Positions 7,860 to 16,312 of a stretch of 64,000 nucleotides of DNA are shown here, piece after piece. The position numbers were made by a program, and so were the translations under genes. The stretch spans positions 72,919 to 136,918 of the forward strand of contig PYIY01000190.1 in the NCBI GenBank assembly GCA_003635195.1, read 5' to 3'. Each line of letters starts with the position of its first letter. Position 1 is the first letter of the stretch. This DNA is from Candidatus Poribacteria bacterium. GTDB lineage: Bacteria > Poribacteria > WGA-4E > WGA-3G. The notes beneath the pieces are model-generated. The model searched no databases. It saw only the letters and a program-made list of their open reading frames with translations, and was not told the DNA's origin.

Positions 7860-9539
7860 TTATGGGATCTCCAGTTTTTCTTTACAATGCTGCGCAAGGA
7901 TTTTCATTTCCGAGATAACCTGTGCCTCGGTTTTAATCAGATGGTTAAAGAGAGGTGGTGTCGGCTGCCGATTAAAAAATTTGTCAAAGAAGCTGCGCTG
8001 TGCGTGTGCTGGTATCTCGAAATGCGAAGTGTCGTTACGCGACGGTTCTACTCCCAAGTATTCAATTGAAAGATAATGTGCAACATCCTCTTGGGTAATG
8101 TTCCCTTCATGAATGCTGCCCGTATTTCTGCGTCCATAACTCACGGCATAGACTCTGCCACTCATTTGGCTGAGCACCGTATAACCCCCGACATCAACAT
8201 TTTCGTTCCAGCACTTCTCAAACCCGTTTTTCGGCAGGCGTTCACGGAGTTCTTCGGCAGAACGCACCACAAATCTGTTCTGATGCGGCGTTTTGATAAT
8301 AAGGAAGCCTTCATCTCGCACCTCTAATGGCAGCTGCCCCGTAAGGAGATCAACGGAGTCCAAGGTCCAGACGATACCATCTCGGATACCCTTTGCCATG
8401 TTATGGTGTCTCTCAACAAATTCGCCGTTCAGTGGATGCAGGCAATAGGCACCGGTCGTGTTAAAGGTCTCCCGCAATTTTCGACGGTGTTCTATGACAG
8501 GGAACCGCCTTTTAGGGACCGGTATCTCTAACCGAAGTGTATATCCGGTCTGTAAATCGGTTGTCAGGTTCAACTGGGATTGGCGAAGTTCAGCTAATCG
8601 GGTCAAAGCAGTCTGGCTTTTGGATAAGACGCGTCCAATGAGGTACTCGCGGCGAAGCATAGGAATTTCTGTAGCGAGGCGTTCACGCGTTGGCACATCC
8701 ATCTGTTCCAACATAATTTTGTGTTCCCATCGCGTCCCGCGCTCATGCATTAAAATTTGGAATTGCTGCGTATCGCCAGCAGTTCGGATATAACCGAGTG
8801 CTGTCCACGGATCAAAGGTTGCGCGGTAATTGCCACTGGTTTCTGCATCCCCATCCGCCAAGACGCAATCTCGCCGCTCATATCGCGAATAAAGCCCGAA
8901 TTGAAATTCAAAATCTTCGTAAGGGGACAAAGCCTCTCGCAAATCGCGTGCGAACTCACTGCCTCGTGCGAATCGTTTGAAAATTTGCTCCGTGCGTTGT
9001 GGTTGATTCAGGGCATCAAGAAACGTTCCAATCGGGATACCACCTTCTTCAACACCTTCATCTTCGCTTTTACCGAAGATCTTGGTCTTGGTTTTAAAAG
9101 GTGGGTTTCGGAGGGATACATCGCGTTGCGAGACCAATTGCAATGCTGTATCGTCCGCAATATCCTTGAGCGCAGGCGCGTCACCGAGGATCTCCGCGAG
9201 TTTGACATCGTCAATCTTTTCCGTTAAGTCAACACCCCGTTTCAGTTCAGCGAAATGGATGATGTCGTCAAAACTATACTGGAGCGGTGCGCTTGAAGAG
9301 AGGTTATCGTAGTTAGAACGATGGAAGCGGATGCGCGGCTTGATGCGAAAGACCGGTGTGAGACCGTAATCCTTCAACAACACATACAACGTGACGGTGT
9401 AGGAATCCTCGTGGACTTTCTGTGCCAGGATTCCGTCCCGCTTTTCGTCATTTTCAACAATCAACCGCTCTTGAACGAGGCGGCTATCGTTGCCGAAAAT
9501 CATCATCCGATGTTCTTCTCTGTTATCATCAACTAACAT
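7860..9539 (-). CDS. Unrecognised 559-aa protein, first gene of the ATPase/DUF4435 operon
   Basis: ATG preceded by GGGAGG; the stop is 44 bp before the ATPase start, so the three genes are probably co-transcribed. No signal peptide, membrane helix or known catalytic motif is evident. The protein is rich in charged residues, with a beta-rich N-terminal 100 residues (YTVTLYVLLKDYGLTPVFRIKP), a central region with FDPWTALGYIRTAGDTQQFQ and HERGTRWEHKIMLEQ, and a C-terminal third with FLIIKTPHQNRFVVRSAEEL. I do not recognise the family. Being linked to a likely defence pair it could be a sensor, an extra effector or an unrelated protein; nothing in the sequence decides between these. Confidence 0.75.
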   Translation of the reverse strand: MLVDDNREEHRMMIFGNDSRLVQERLIVENDEKRDGILAQKVHEDSYTVTLYVLLKDYGLTPVFRIKPRIRFHRSNYDNLSSSAPLQYSFDDIIHFAELKRGVDLTEKIDDVKLAEILGDAPALKDIADDTALQLVSQRDVSLRNPPFKTKTKIFGKSEDEGVEEGGIPIGTFLDALNQPQRTEQIFKRFARGSEFARDLREALSPYEDFEFQFGLYSRYERRDCVLADGDAETSGNYRATFDPWTALGYIRTAGDTQQFQILMHERGTRWEHKIMLEQMDVPTRERLATEIPMLRREYLIGRVLSKSQTALTRLAELRQSQLNLTTDLQTGYTLRLEIPVPKRRFPVIEHRRKLRETFNTTGAYCLHPLNGEFVERHHNMAKGIRDGIVWTLDSVDLLTGQLPLEVRDEGFLIIKTPHQNRFVVRSAEELRERLPKNGFEKCWNENVDVGGYTVLSQMSGRVYAVSYGRRNTGSIHEGNITQEDVAHYLSIEYLGVEPSRNDTSHFEIPAHAQRSFFDKFFNRQPTPPLFNHLIKTEAQVISEMKILAQHCKEKLEIP

Positions 9540-9558
9540 GGATGCATCCTCCCTGAGG

Positions 9559-9585
9559 AGTTATCAGTTATCAGTTAAGAGCGGT
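9559..9585. repeat. Intergenic TTATCAG-type low-complexity repeat
   Basis: GTTATCAGTTATCAGTTAAG lies in the 145-bp gap between the ROK gene and the 559-aa gene. The same style of heptad recurs in gaps at 55-61 kb (for example 59583-59612). Confidence 0.5.
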
Positions 9586-9684
9586 TTGTAACAATTCCCT
9601 GTCTTGCAGTACGCAAGAGGGTGATAAATTGGCACACAAATGCCTTTTAGCTGGTAGCTAACGGTTTCCAATAGCCAATAATTG

Positions 9685-10659
9685 CTATCCTACTCCTAAT
9701 CGCTGTCGTGCGAGTGCTGCTGCGCCGAGAATACCGGAATTGTCGCCGAGTTTCGCTCGCACAATCTGGACACCATCTAATGTATTTGGAAGCGCGTATT
9801 TTTCCGCCGCAGCACGAATATTGTCCAGGAACGTATCATCAAGTGCTTCAACAACACCCCCGCCCAACACAATCATCTCAGGATTTAAGAAGTTCACGAT
9901 GGAGCCGATGCCGATACCGAGGTATTTCGTCACTTTTTTGAAAACTTTCAGGGTTAATTTATCGTTTGCGCGAATCGCCTTCGCCAAAACGCCACTCCGA
10001 ATCGCACTCAAATCGCCATCAGTGAGTTTGGAGAGTACACTTTTCTTTCCCTTTTTCAGAATTGCCTCCTGGAATTGCTTGGTCATAGCGGTTCGGCTTG
10101 CAAGTGCCTCCAAACAACCGCGCGTGCCGCATCCACATTTCGGTCCACCGGCTTTGACGATGATATGCCCAATTTCGCCAGCGGTTTTGCTTGCACCATG
10201 GAACAATTCACCTTGCAGAATAATACCGCCACCGATGCCAGTGCCTACAAAAATCCCGACGACGTTTTGGACCCCTTGTCCAGCACCAAATACATGTTCG
10301 CCGAGTGTCCCAACGTTTACATCGTTGTCAACGAATGTCGGAATGCCGACGCGTGCTTCAAGTTCAGCCTTCAGTGGAACATCTTGCCAACCAAGGTTCG
10401 GCGCGAAAATAACAACGCCTGTCTCTGGGTCAAGCGGTCCCGGCGCACCGATCCCAACGGCTTCAATTGACGCGTGGTTAACACCTGATTTGCCAATAGC
10501 CTTTTGAATAGCGTCAGCGATCCGATCAATGACAATAGATGTGCCTGCGTCCGCCTTCGTTGGAACTTTGGCTGTACCTAAAATATTGCCATCCGCGTCA
10601 ATGACAGCGGACAGAATCTTGGTACCCCCCATATCGACACCGACAACGTAAGTATTCAT
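9685..10659 (-). CDS. ROK-family sugar kinase (glucokinase-like)
   Basis: 324 aa. The phosphate-binding DMGGTK motif is at residues 9-14 and GTGIGGGIILQG gives the second ATP-binding segment. GEIGHIIV carries the ROK metal/substrate residues, followed by the zinc-knuckle CGCGTRGCLEALAS. These features place it with ROK kinases that phosphorylate glucose or related hexoses in the cytoplasm rather than with ROK repressors, since there is no N-terminal HTH. Full length for the family. No SD-like sequence is obvious before the ATG. It is the upstream neighbour of the putative defence operon, but a 145-bp repeat-containing gap separates them. Confidence 0.88.
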   Translation of the reverse strand: MNTYVVGVDMGGTKILSAVIDADGNILGTAKVPTKADAGTSIVIDRIADAIQKAIGKSGVNHASIEAVGIGAPGPLDPETGVVIFAPNLGWQDVPLKAELEARVGIPTFVDNDVNVGTLGEHVFGAGQGVQNVVGIFVGTGIGGGIILQGELFHGASKTAGEIGHIIVKAGGPKCGCGTRGCLEALASRTAMTKQFQEAILKKGKKSVLSKLTDGDLSAIRSGVLAKAIRANDKLTLKVFKKVTKYLGIGIGSIVNFLNPEMIVLGGGVVEALDDTFLDNIRAAAEKYALPNTLDGVQIVRAKLGDNSGILGAAALARQRLGVG

Positions 10660-10729
10660 CGCGATTATCTCCCATAAGCACGTGTTTCACGTGTCTTTTT
10701 ACAATTGAATTGGCTATGATTCCAACTTT

Positions 10730-11263
10730 TTAATAGCAAGTTTTCGGTTTGCAAGCGGCACCGAAAAAGGACAATAATTTCTGTTTGAAACCTATTGCGG
10801 ATAAGTGTTCCCATTTTTCCAAAAATGTTTTGTAATCCGCGTTTCGGGTTTCTTTTGTCTGCGTAATGAGTTTAGCAATACCGGGTGCTATGGTCTCCTG
10901 CTCCGATTGGGTCCCATAATCGGTTAATACTTCCAAGACGACATCGCAGTCGTGGATATCGCCGAGTATCCCTTGCAAATCAACAATTACTCCTAAGAAT
11001 TCGGTAAAACGTTTGTCGTCCGTCCCAGCGACTTCTCTGGAACGCATTTTAGGAGACCCGTAAGCCAAACGAAAGAGTTCCATCGTATACCGAAGACGTT
11101 TAATCGAAATTCGCATATTATGGAGTTCTTCACGCCTCGCTGCGTCGCGAATGAACGGCTCCCACGTGTAGACCTCTTCAACTTTCTGCGGAAGAATAAT
11201 GCGTGCGTTTTCGCGATAGCTGCGCAGCGGTTTAACACCGGTAATTTTATGCGTTTTCGCCAT
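10730..11263 (-). CDS. CHAD-domain protein, second-half-like
   Basis: 177 aa. The motif ELHNMRISIKRLRYTMELFRLAYG (about residues 45-69) and FLGVIVDLQGILGDIHDCDVVLEVL (about 90-114) correspond to the second four-helix half of a CHAD domain, a polyphosphate-binding helical fold. The first half is encoded separately 122 bp upstream. The last residues (FGAACKPKTCY) are encoded by a dispersed hairpin repeat also found twice at 13103-13180, so the original C-terminus appears to have been replaced by repeat sequence. It may work with the upstream half as a two-chain CHAD. Confidence 0.75.
   Translation of the reverse strand: MAKTHKITGVKPLRSYRENARIILPQKVEEVYTWEPFIRDAARREELHNMRISIKRLRYTMELFRLAYGSPKMRSREVAGTDDKRFTEFLGVIVDLQGILGDIHDCDVVLEVLTDYGTQSEQETIAPGIAKLITQTKETRNADYKTFLEKWEHLSAIGFKQKLLSFFGAACKPKTCY
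10733..10764 (-). repeat. Dispersed hairpin repeat, single copy
   Basis: On the minus strand this 32-bp stretch is identical, apart from one base, to the repeat present twice at 13103-13180. It contains the inverted repeat TCGGT/ACCGA extended to TTTTCGGT/ACCGAAAA by flanking bases. It forms the end of the CHAD gene. Confidence 0.75.
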
Positions 11264-11385
11264 TTTTTAATATACCTTGCGGAGTACCTGCGGTTCCGCG
11301 GTAGTTTATCCCTTAGATAAATCTCGTCGGAGGGTTTTGATGTAAATTTCTTAACATATCCTACACACATTCGCTATTGATTCGA

Positions 11386-11883
11386 TCATAGCCCCTGAAA
11401 GAATGTCAAAAACTTTCTCTCAAAACTGGTCTCTTCAAGCTTCGCAAAAAGCGTTAGCATCGGTTTTCGAGCGTTCTTGCGTTTCTGGTGTAAACGTTCT
11501 ATTAATTTACGGGTATCTGCTTGTTCGGATTCAGGTAAAGGGTCTAATTCTTTTTCAAAGCGAGCGATAAGAACATCCAAATCCCGTACGGATCCCAACG
11601 TTCGGGTTATCGATTTTACCTTTTTGTAGTGTTTTTTGAAAGGTTTTTCTGGAAAACAGGCGGCGAAATTATCCATCGCAGCGCGTAAACGACGCGAAGT
11701 GACTCGCATCTGGTGGACAAACTCAATATCGCTACCTTTTTTAGCACCTTCCTTGTAGGACATCATTTGATGAAAATAACTAACGATGATCTGCCGCGCG
11801 CAGACTTCCAGCGTTTCGTCAGGTGAAATCCCTCTGATTTTTGGTGCTGTGGTTTCCATTGCCCTATTCTTCCACTCATCCAC
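11386..11883 (-). CDS. CHAD-domain protein, first-half-like
   Basis: 165 aa. VHQMRVTSRRLRAAMDNFAACF (about residues 54-75) and ITRTLGSVRDLDVLIARFEKEL (about 91-112) are the conserved helices of the N-terminal half of a CHAD domain, with the histidine and arginines that contact polyphosphate. A normal CHAD is about 280-300 residues in one chain; here the frame ends after one half (FERKFLTFFQGL). The second half follows as a separate gene with its own start region, so this looks like gene fission rather than a sequencing frameshift. It begins 25 bp downstream of aroC's stop on the same strand and is probably co-transcribed with aroC. Confidence 0.75.
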   Translation of the reverse strand: MDEWKNRAMETTAPKIRGISPDETLEVCARQIIVSYFHQMMSYKEGAKKGSDIEFVHQMRVTSRRLRAAMDNFAACFPEKPFKKHYKKVKSITRTLGSVRDLDVLIARFEKELDPLPESEQADTRKLIERLHQKRKNARKPMLTLFAKLEETSFERKFLTFFQGL

Positions 11884-11907
11884 TAAAAAGGAAAATCTTC
11901 GCCACTA

Positions 11908-12993
11908 TTAAGATTTGGAACGTTGACGAAGTAGATGATCTGTGAGGACAAGTGCCGCCATTGCCTCCACAATCGCAGGGGCACGCACTAATACACACGG
12001 ATCGTGTCGTCCGCTTGCCTCTAACGTTACCTCATTTCCATCTATATCAACTGTCTGTTGAGGCTTGCCGATCGTTGCTGTCGGTTTGAAGGCAACCTGA
12101 AATACAATATCTTCGCCGTTTGAAATACCGCCCTGTGTGCCACCTGAATTGTTTGTACGGGTCCGAATCTGTTTTCCTGCATCGTTTTTTTCGAGATAAA
12201 AAGCATCGTTGTGTTCGGAACCCATCATCGTGATGCCGTCAAAGCCCGAGCCGATTTGGAAACCCATCGTTGCAGGGAGCGACATCATCGCTTTAGCCAA
12301 ATCCGCCTTGAGTTTGTCGAAAACCGGTTCTCCGAGTCCAACAGGAACGTTACGCGTAACAGATTCGATGATACCGCCGAGAGAGTCTCGGTCGCGCCGT
12401 GCCTGATCAATGCGTTCCGCCATTTTTGGACTGGCAATCGGGTCGGGGCACCGGACGGGACTCTCTTCTATCTGTTCGAGTGTTACTGTGTTTGTGTCCA
12501 CTTCGGCTGCGAGTGTATGAATCTGTTTGACATAAGCGAGCGTCTGAGTTTCAGCGTGTTCACGCAAGATTTGCTTCGCAATTGCCCCCGCAGCGACGCG
12601 TCCAATCGTTTCCCGTGCGCTTGCCCTCCCACCGCCCTGCCAGTTTCGGATGCCATACTTCTGTTGATACGTGAAATCAGCATGTGAGGGACGATAGAGG
12701 TCTTTCAGATGTTCGTAGGCTGAAGGACGAGCGTCTTTATTCCATACCAGCATGGAGATAGGCGTTCCGAGTGTTTTTCCTTCAAAGACACCAGAAAGGA
12801 TTTCGACTTCGTCGCCTTCTTGACGCTGTGTTGTGAGACGACTTTGGCCCGGCTTCCGCCGGTCAAGTTCAAATTGGATTGCAGATATATCTACGTCAAT
12901 TTGCGGTGGACACCCGTCAACCACAACACCGACAGCACCACCGTGCGACTCGCCCCATGTCGTAATCCGAAAAAGATGACCGAATGTGTTCAT
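11908..12993 (-). CDS. aroC: Chorismate synthase
   Basis: 361 aa, the typical bacterial length. It converts 5-enolpyruvylshikimate-3-phosphate to chorismate using reduced FMN, the last common step to aromatic amino acids. Signatures seen are [17 protein letters not shown] (15-31), [19 protein letters not shown] with [18 protein letters not shown], and [18 protein letters not shown]. No SD sequence precedes the ATG; a TATATA box lies only about 9 bp upstream, so the message may be nearly leaderless. No other aromatic-pathway gene is adjacent. Confidence 0.96.
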   Translation of the reverse strand: MNTFGHLFRITTWGESHGGAVGVVVDGCPPQIDVDISAIQFELDRRKPGQSRLTTQRQEGDEVEILSGVFEGKTLGTPISMLVWNKDARPSAYEHLKDLYRPSHADFTYQQKYGIRNWQGGGRASARETIGRVAAGAIAKQILREHAETQTLAYVKQIHTLAAEVDTNTVTLEQIEESPVRCPDPIASPKMAERIDQARRDRDSLGGIIESVTRNVPVGLGEPVFDKLKADLAKAMMSLPATMGFQIGSGFDGITMMGSEHNDAFYLEKNDAGKQIRTRTNNSGGTQGGISNGEDIVFQVAFKPTATIGKPQQTVDIDGNEVTLEASGRHDPCVLVRAPAIVEAMAALVLTDHLLRQRSKS

Positions 12994-13102
12994 TTTTAGT
13001 TATATAGGCACTTTCAAAGCGCGCCCTTTACTTTTAGAGTTGTATATTTTAGACATCTTGTGATATACTATAGCAGATTCTGTCGTAAAATACAAGCACT
13101 TT

Positions 13103-13180
13103 TCGGTGCCGCTCGCAAACCGAAAACTTGCTATTCAAAAGTCGGTGCCGCTCGCAAACCGAAAACTTGCTATTCAAAAG
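13103..13180 (+). repeat. Tandem pair of 39-bp hairpin repeats
   Basis: Two perfect direct copies (13103-13141 and 13142-13180) each begin TCGGTGCCGCTCGC and end CTTGCTATTCAAAAG. Each contains TCGGT and ACCGA as a small inverted repeat, extended to TTTTCGGT/ACCGAAAA in the first copy. A third copy lies on the opposite strand at 10733-10764. The second copy ends 10 bp before the M50 peptidase start, directly ahead of its ribosome binding site. Confidence 0.9.
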
Positions 13181-13190
13181 AAGAGGAGCT

Positions 13191-13883
13191 ATGTTGTCAC
13201 TTTTTAAACGCTATATTGCTTTGCTTCTGATTTTTATAGGTATCGTGCTGTTGTGGAATACGCTGTTTGTATATCCGCTGAAAATCTTCGTTGTGTTCAT
13301 GCATGAAGTGAGCCACGGGCTTGCTGCAATCGCAACCGGCGGCAGGATCGTCGAAATCCAGATTAACCCACAGCAGGGTGGACATGCACTGACACAAGGC
13401 GGTTCAAGGTTCTGGACATTGACTGCGGGCTATCTCGGCAGCTTACTGTGGGGCGGGCTGATCCTGCTTCTCGCAGCGAGGACGCATCTTGATAAGGCGA
13501 TTAGCATACTTATCGGTTTGGGCATGGTGGCGATCTCTATCGGCTTCGGTGAAAGCACATTTACTTATCTGTTTGGCATAGGCTTCGGGGTCGTGCTGCT
13601 CGCCGTTGGTTTTTTTCTCCCAGAGGGGGTCAACGATTGGATCCTACGTGTCATCGGTGTGACAAGCTGTCTTTACGCGATCCTTGACATCAAAAGCGAT
13701 ATCCTTGACAGATCCCATCTCCGCTCGGATGCTCGAATGCTTTCAGAGGTGACAGGTATTCCGACTGAAGTTTGGGGAGGGTTGTGGATCCTTATTGCAA
13801 TCGGTCTCACTTTATGGTTTCTCTATCTTGCCGGTAAACCCATCACGGATGCCCAACCAACTGCTACTGAGGAAGATCTCTAA
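13191..13883 (+). CDS. M50-like membrane metallopeptidase (M50B family)
   Basis: 230 aa from the ATG at 13191, preceded by AGAGGAG. The frame is open further upstream but only through the 39-bp repeats. The HExxH zinc motif is HEVSH (FMHEVSHGLAAIATGG, about residues 39-54), inside the second hydrophobic segment. At least five further hydrophobic segments follow. Intramembrane M50 proteases have a second metal-ligand motif, often NxxPxxxxDG; here no clear equivalent is visible, although LDIKSDILD near residue 165 is acidic. It resembles the short M50B family of site-2-protease-like membrane proteins. The substrate is unknown. It is not adjacent to the membrane-bound sigma factor at 26-28 kb. 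Confidence 0.8.
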   Translation: MLSLFKRYIALLLIFIGIVLLWNTLFVYPLKIFVVFMHEVSHGLAAIATGGRIVEIQINPQQGGHALTQGGSRFWTLTAGYLGSLLWGGLILLLAARTHLDKAISILIGLGMVAISIGFGESTFTYLFGIGFGVVLLAVGFFLPEGVNDWILRVIGVTSCLYAILDIKSDILDRSHLRSDARMLSEVTGIPTEVWGGLWILIAIGLTLWFLYLAGKPITDAQPTATEEDL

Positions 13884-13922
13884 TCTGCTAAAATACTATA
13901 ATAGCACCCACGCGCCCGTTCT

Positions 13923-14144
13923 TTAACCAAATGGGCTAAATTGTCTTGACGATATTCCGCTAAAGTGGAGAAACCACACGCCAAGACCTATTAGAAAAAG
14001 TGGAACGCAGATAAGTAAGATGAGAATGAAGCATCCCCACATCCACGAACCTTTAGATCTCGCAACGGTTGCGAGACGGGCAAGCAACATACCGCCACAT
14101 ATCATAATTATAACGACGAGACCGAATACCGCCATTGTTATCAT
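13923..14144 (-). CDS. Small two-helix membrane protein
   Basis: 73 aa, ATG with AAGGAG about 10 bp upstream. Two hydrophobic segments (about residues 3-23 and 35-60) flank a short basic loop (RLATVARSKGSW). No family recognised. The clean ribosome binding site and membrane-type composition support it as a real gene. It runs divergently from the DUF6785 gene with only 46 bp between them. Confidence 0.6.
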   Translation of the reverse strand: MITMAVFGLVVIIMICGGMLLARLATVARSKGSWMWGCFILILLICVPLFLIGLGVWFLHFSGISSRQFSPFG

Positions 14145-14190
14145 TTCTTATTATCTCCTTCAAAGCGTGTAACTTGCAATCCTCGCTAAT

Positions 14191-16182
14191 ATGAGACACC
14201 CTTCAAAAAGCCCAATTACCCTACGTGCGATGCTGATCGGCATCATCCTCATCCCATTTAATAGTTACTGGGTGCTACATCTCAGCTATATCTGGGATTC
14301 CAACCGTCCCACGAGTTTGGCGTTGCTGTTCAATGTGTTATTTACATTGCTTGTACTTATCGGACTCGGTGCGATACTGCGGCGTTTGCGGCCAGCGTTG
14401 GCGTTCACACAGAGTGAATTGCTAACGATCTATGCGATGCTGTGCCAAGCCTCTGTTTTCGCTGGACGCGATATGTTACAAGTCCTGGTGCCATTGATGG
14501 GCAACGGTTTTTGGTATGCGACGACCGAGAACGAATGGGCACAACTCTTTCATCAACATCTCCCCGAATGGCTTGTTGTCGGAAAGCAGGAGATATTGCG
14601 CGGTTTCTATGAAGGTGAGTCCACATTCTATCTTCAGGCACACGTCCAAGCGTGGCTGCTGCCGACGCTGATCTGGGTCGGTTTCTGCCTTGTCATCGGT
14701 GTGACGATGCTTTGCCTCAATGTGCTTTTACGTAAACAGTGGCAGGAGCACGAACGGCTTACTTACCCAATTGCGCAACTCCCTTATGAAATCACACGTG
14801 CAGCATTAAATGCAGGCAACCTCCGAACCACGCCACAGCTGTTTTTTAATCGGCGGATGATGGTTGTCGGTTTAAGCATTGCCGCTGTCCTAAACCTGCT
14901 CTATAGTTTACACCAGATTGACCCTGTTTTTCCAACAATTCCGCTCTATCGTGGCTTTCGGCTTCCCGAGAAACCGTGGAGTGCAATGAATAATCCCGGT
15001 TTCCGCATTAGCTTCTTCCCGTTTGCTATCGGTGTCGGTTTCCTAATACCGCTCGATCTGGGATTCTCTTGTTGGTTTTTTCATCTGTTTTGGCACTTTC
15101 AACGGATTATTGGTGAGATGTTCGGTTGGCGAGGGGCTATTGGATTTCCAAGAGAGATGGCACAAATCCGTGGTGTATGGATGGCTCTATTTTTCTGGAC
15201 ACTATGGATGGGGCGTGCACACGTCAAGGTAGTACTGCAAACCGTTTTCGTAGGGGCGAGGTTACCTCGTCCGTGCGGGCAGGGAAACCCTGAAGAAACA
15301 CCCAAGCAAAAACCCCCTATGAATGATGAAGGTGAAGCATTGCGTTATAGGACAGCATCAATAGGGGTAATCATCGGATTTATCTTGATTCTGGCGTTCT
15401 GCATCAAGGCGGGGATGTCTGTCTGGTTTGCAACGCTATTTTTCGCCCTCTATTTCGCGATGTCCGTGACAATCACCCGTATCCGTGCCGAACTCGGTCC
15501 GCCTGCACACGACCTTTACAACGCCGGGCCCGATCTGCTCTTGACAGACGCACTCGGCACACGGCGCATCGGCAATCGTAATCTTTCGGTGATGTCGCTT
15601 TTTTTCTGGTTGAACCACCTCTCTTACCGCGCACACCCAATGCCACATCAGTTGGAGGGTTTAAAACTCGCGCATCAAACCCGTTTCAATCCGACCCAGC
15701 TGCTCTGGGTATTAGCGATCGCTATTTTTGTGGGCGCGCTCTCCGCTGCGTGGGGACACCTGCATCTCTCTTACCAAGTCGGTTTAGAGCAGGCGCGTTC
15801 GTGGTATGCGCGCGCCGCTTTCAACAGACTTGCGGGGTGGCTCTATAATCCGAGCGAAACGAGCATTAGCGGTATGCTCTACACTGCGGGTGGATTTGGT
15901 TTTGCTGTGAGTCTTCTGCTTTTGCGATGGCGGTTCATTCAGTGGCCTCTACATCCTGTCGGATATGTCGTCTCAAGTTGGTGGACATTTACCGGGTTAT
16001 GGTTTCCGCTCTTAATCAGCTGGACAGTCAAACGGATTCTGCTCTCGACAGGTGGTGTTCGTTTATACCGACGCTCAATTCCGTTTTTCATCGGCTTGGT
16101 TATCGGTGATGTGATCGTCGCATCCATAATAAGCATTCTGGGACTGATTTTTGATTTTCGCGTTGTTTACCTGAGTTGGTAA
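14191..16182 (+). CDS. Polytopic membrane protein, DUF6785/oligopeptide-transporter-like
   Basis: 663 aa with about 14 hydrophobic segments. The segments around QSELLTIYAMLCQASVFAGRDM and RLTYPIAQLPYE resemble the paralogue at 55420-57408 (RRQELYMLLGLTGAAVGSG, RLPYPMAPITAQ) and are characteristic of the OPT-like DUF6785 group. Transport of a small solute is plausible but unproven. Residues about 352-380 (VFVGARLPRPCGQGNPEE and following) are hydrophilic, interrupt the membrane pattern and are encoded by an inserted palindromic repeat that keeps the frame. No SD-like sequence is obvious before the ATG. Confidence 0.8.
   Translation: MRHPSKSPITLRAMLIGIILIPFNSYWVLHLSYIWDSNRPTSLALLFNVLFTLLVLIGLGAILRRLRPALAFTQSELLTIYAMLCQASVFAGRDMLQVLVPLMGNGFWYATTENEWAQLFHQHLPEWLVVGKQEILRGFYEGESTFYLQAHVQAWLLPTLIWVGFCLVIGVTMLCLNVLLRKQWQEHERLTYPIAQLPYEITRAALNAGNLRTTPQLFFNRRMMVVGLSIAAVLNLLYSLHQIDPVFPTIPLYRGFRLPEKPWSAMNNPGFRISFFPFAIGVGFLIPLDLGFSCWFFHLFWHFQRIIGEMFGWRGAIGFPREMAQIRGVWMALFFWTLWMGRAHVKVVLQTVFVGARLPRPCGQGNPEETPKQKPPMNDEGEALRYRTASIGVIIGFILILAFCIKAGMSVWFATLFFALYFAMSVTITRIRAELGPPAHDLYNAGPDLLLTDALGTRRIGNRNLSVMSLFFWLNHLSYRAHPMPHQLEGLKLAHQTRFNPTQLLWVLAIAIFVGALSAAWGHLHLSYQVGLEQARSWYARAAFNRLAGWLYNPSETSISGMLYTAGGFGFAVSLLLLRWRFIQWPLHPVGYVVSSWWTFTGLWFPLLISWTVKRILLSTGGVRLYRRSIPFFIGLVIGDVIVASIISILGLIFDFRVVYLSW
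15249..15320 (+). repeat. Palindromic repeat inserted in frame inside a gene
   Basis: The stretch starts CGTAGGGGCGAGG. It contains two hairpins, GGCGAGGT/ACCTCGTCC (15255-15272) and CAGGG-AAA-CCCTG (15280-15292). It ends with the reverse complement of TTTTTGCTTGGGTGTTTC (15295-15312), a motif shared with intergenic sites at 3080-3097 and 61995-62010. It adds about 25 hydrophilic codons to the membrane protein. Confidence 0.75.
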
Positions 16183-16213
16183 CGTCTCGCACCTATAAAA
16201 TGGAAAAAATCAC

Positions 16214-16243
16214 TTGACATTCAAGGTATATTGGTGCTAAATT
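16214..16243 (+). promoter_or_regulatory. Putative sigma70-type promoter
   Basis: TTGACA (16214-16219), an 18-bp spacer, then TAAATT (16238-16243), 70 bp upstream of the duplicated membrane protein gene. The ribosome site AGGAG at 16301 belongs to a GTAGGAGCG repeat head. Confidence 0.55.
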
Positions 16244-16312
16244 TTTTAGGCAGAACTGAAGGGATGCTTTTTAACATACTTCAAAAAAGCACCATCTGTA
16301 GGAGCGTGTGCT

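Noticed and set aside
9740-10507. 255-codon ORF antisense to the ROK kinase
   Set aside because: Low-complexity Pro/Ser/Thr composition typical of a shadow frame.
13128-13190. N-terminal extension of the M50 peptidase
   Set aside because: These codons lie in the 39-bp repeats, while the ATG at 13191 has a good ribosome site and starts the hydrophobic segment.
13191-13883. M50 protease as site-2 protease for the membrane-bound sigma factor
   Set aside because: Attractive, but the genes are 13 kb apart, and nothing in the sequence links them.
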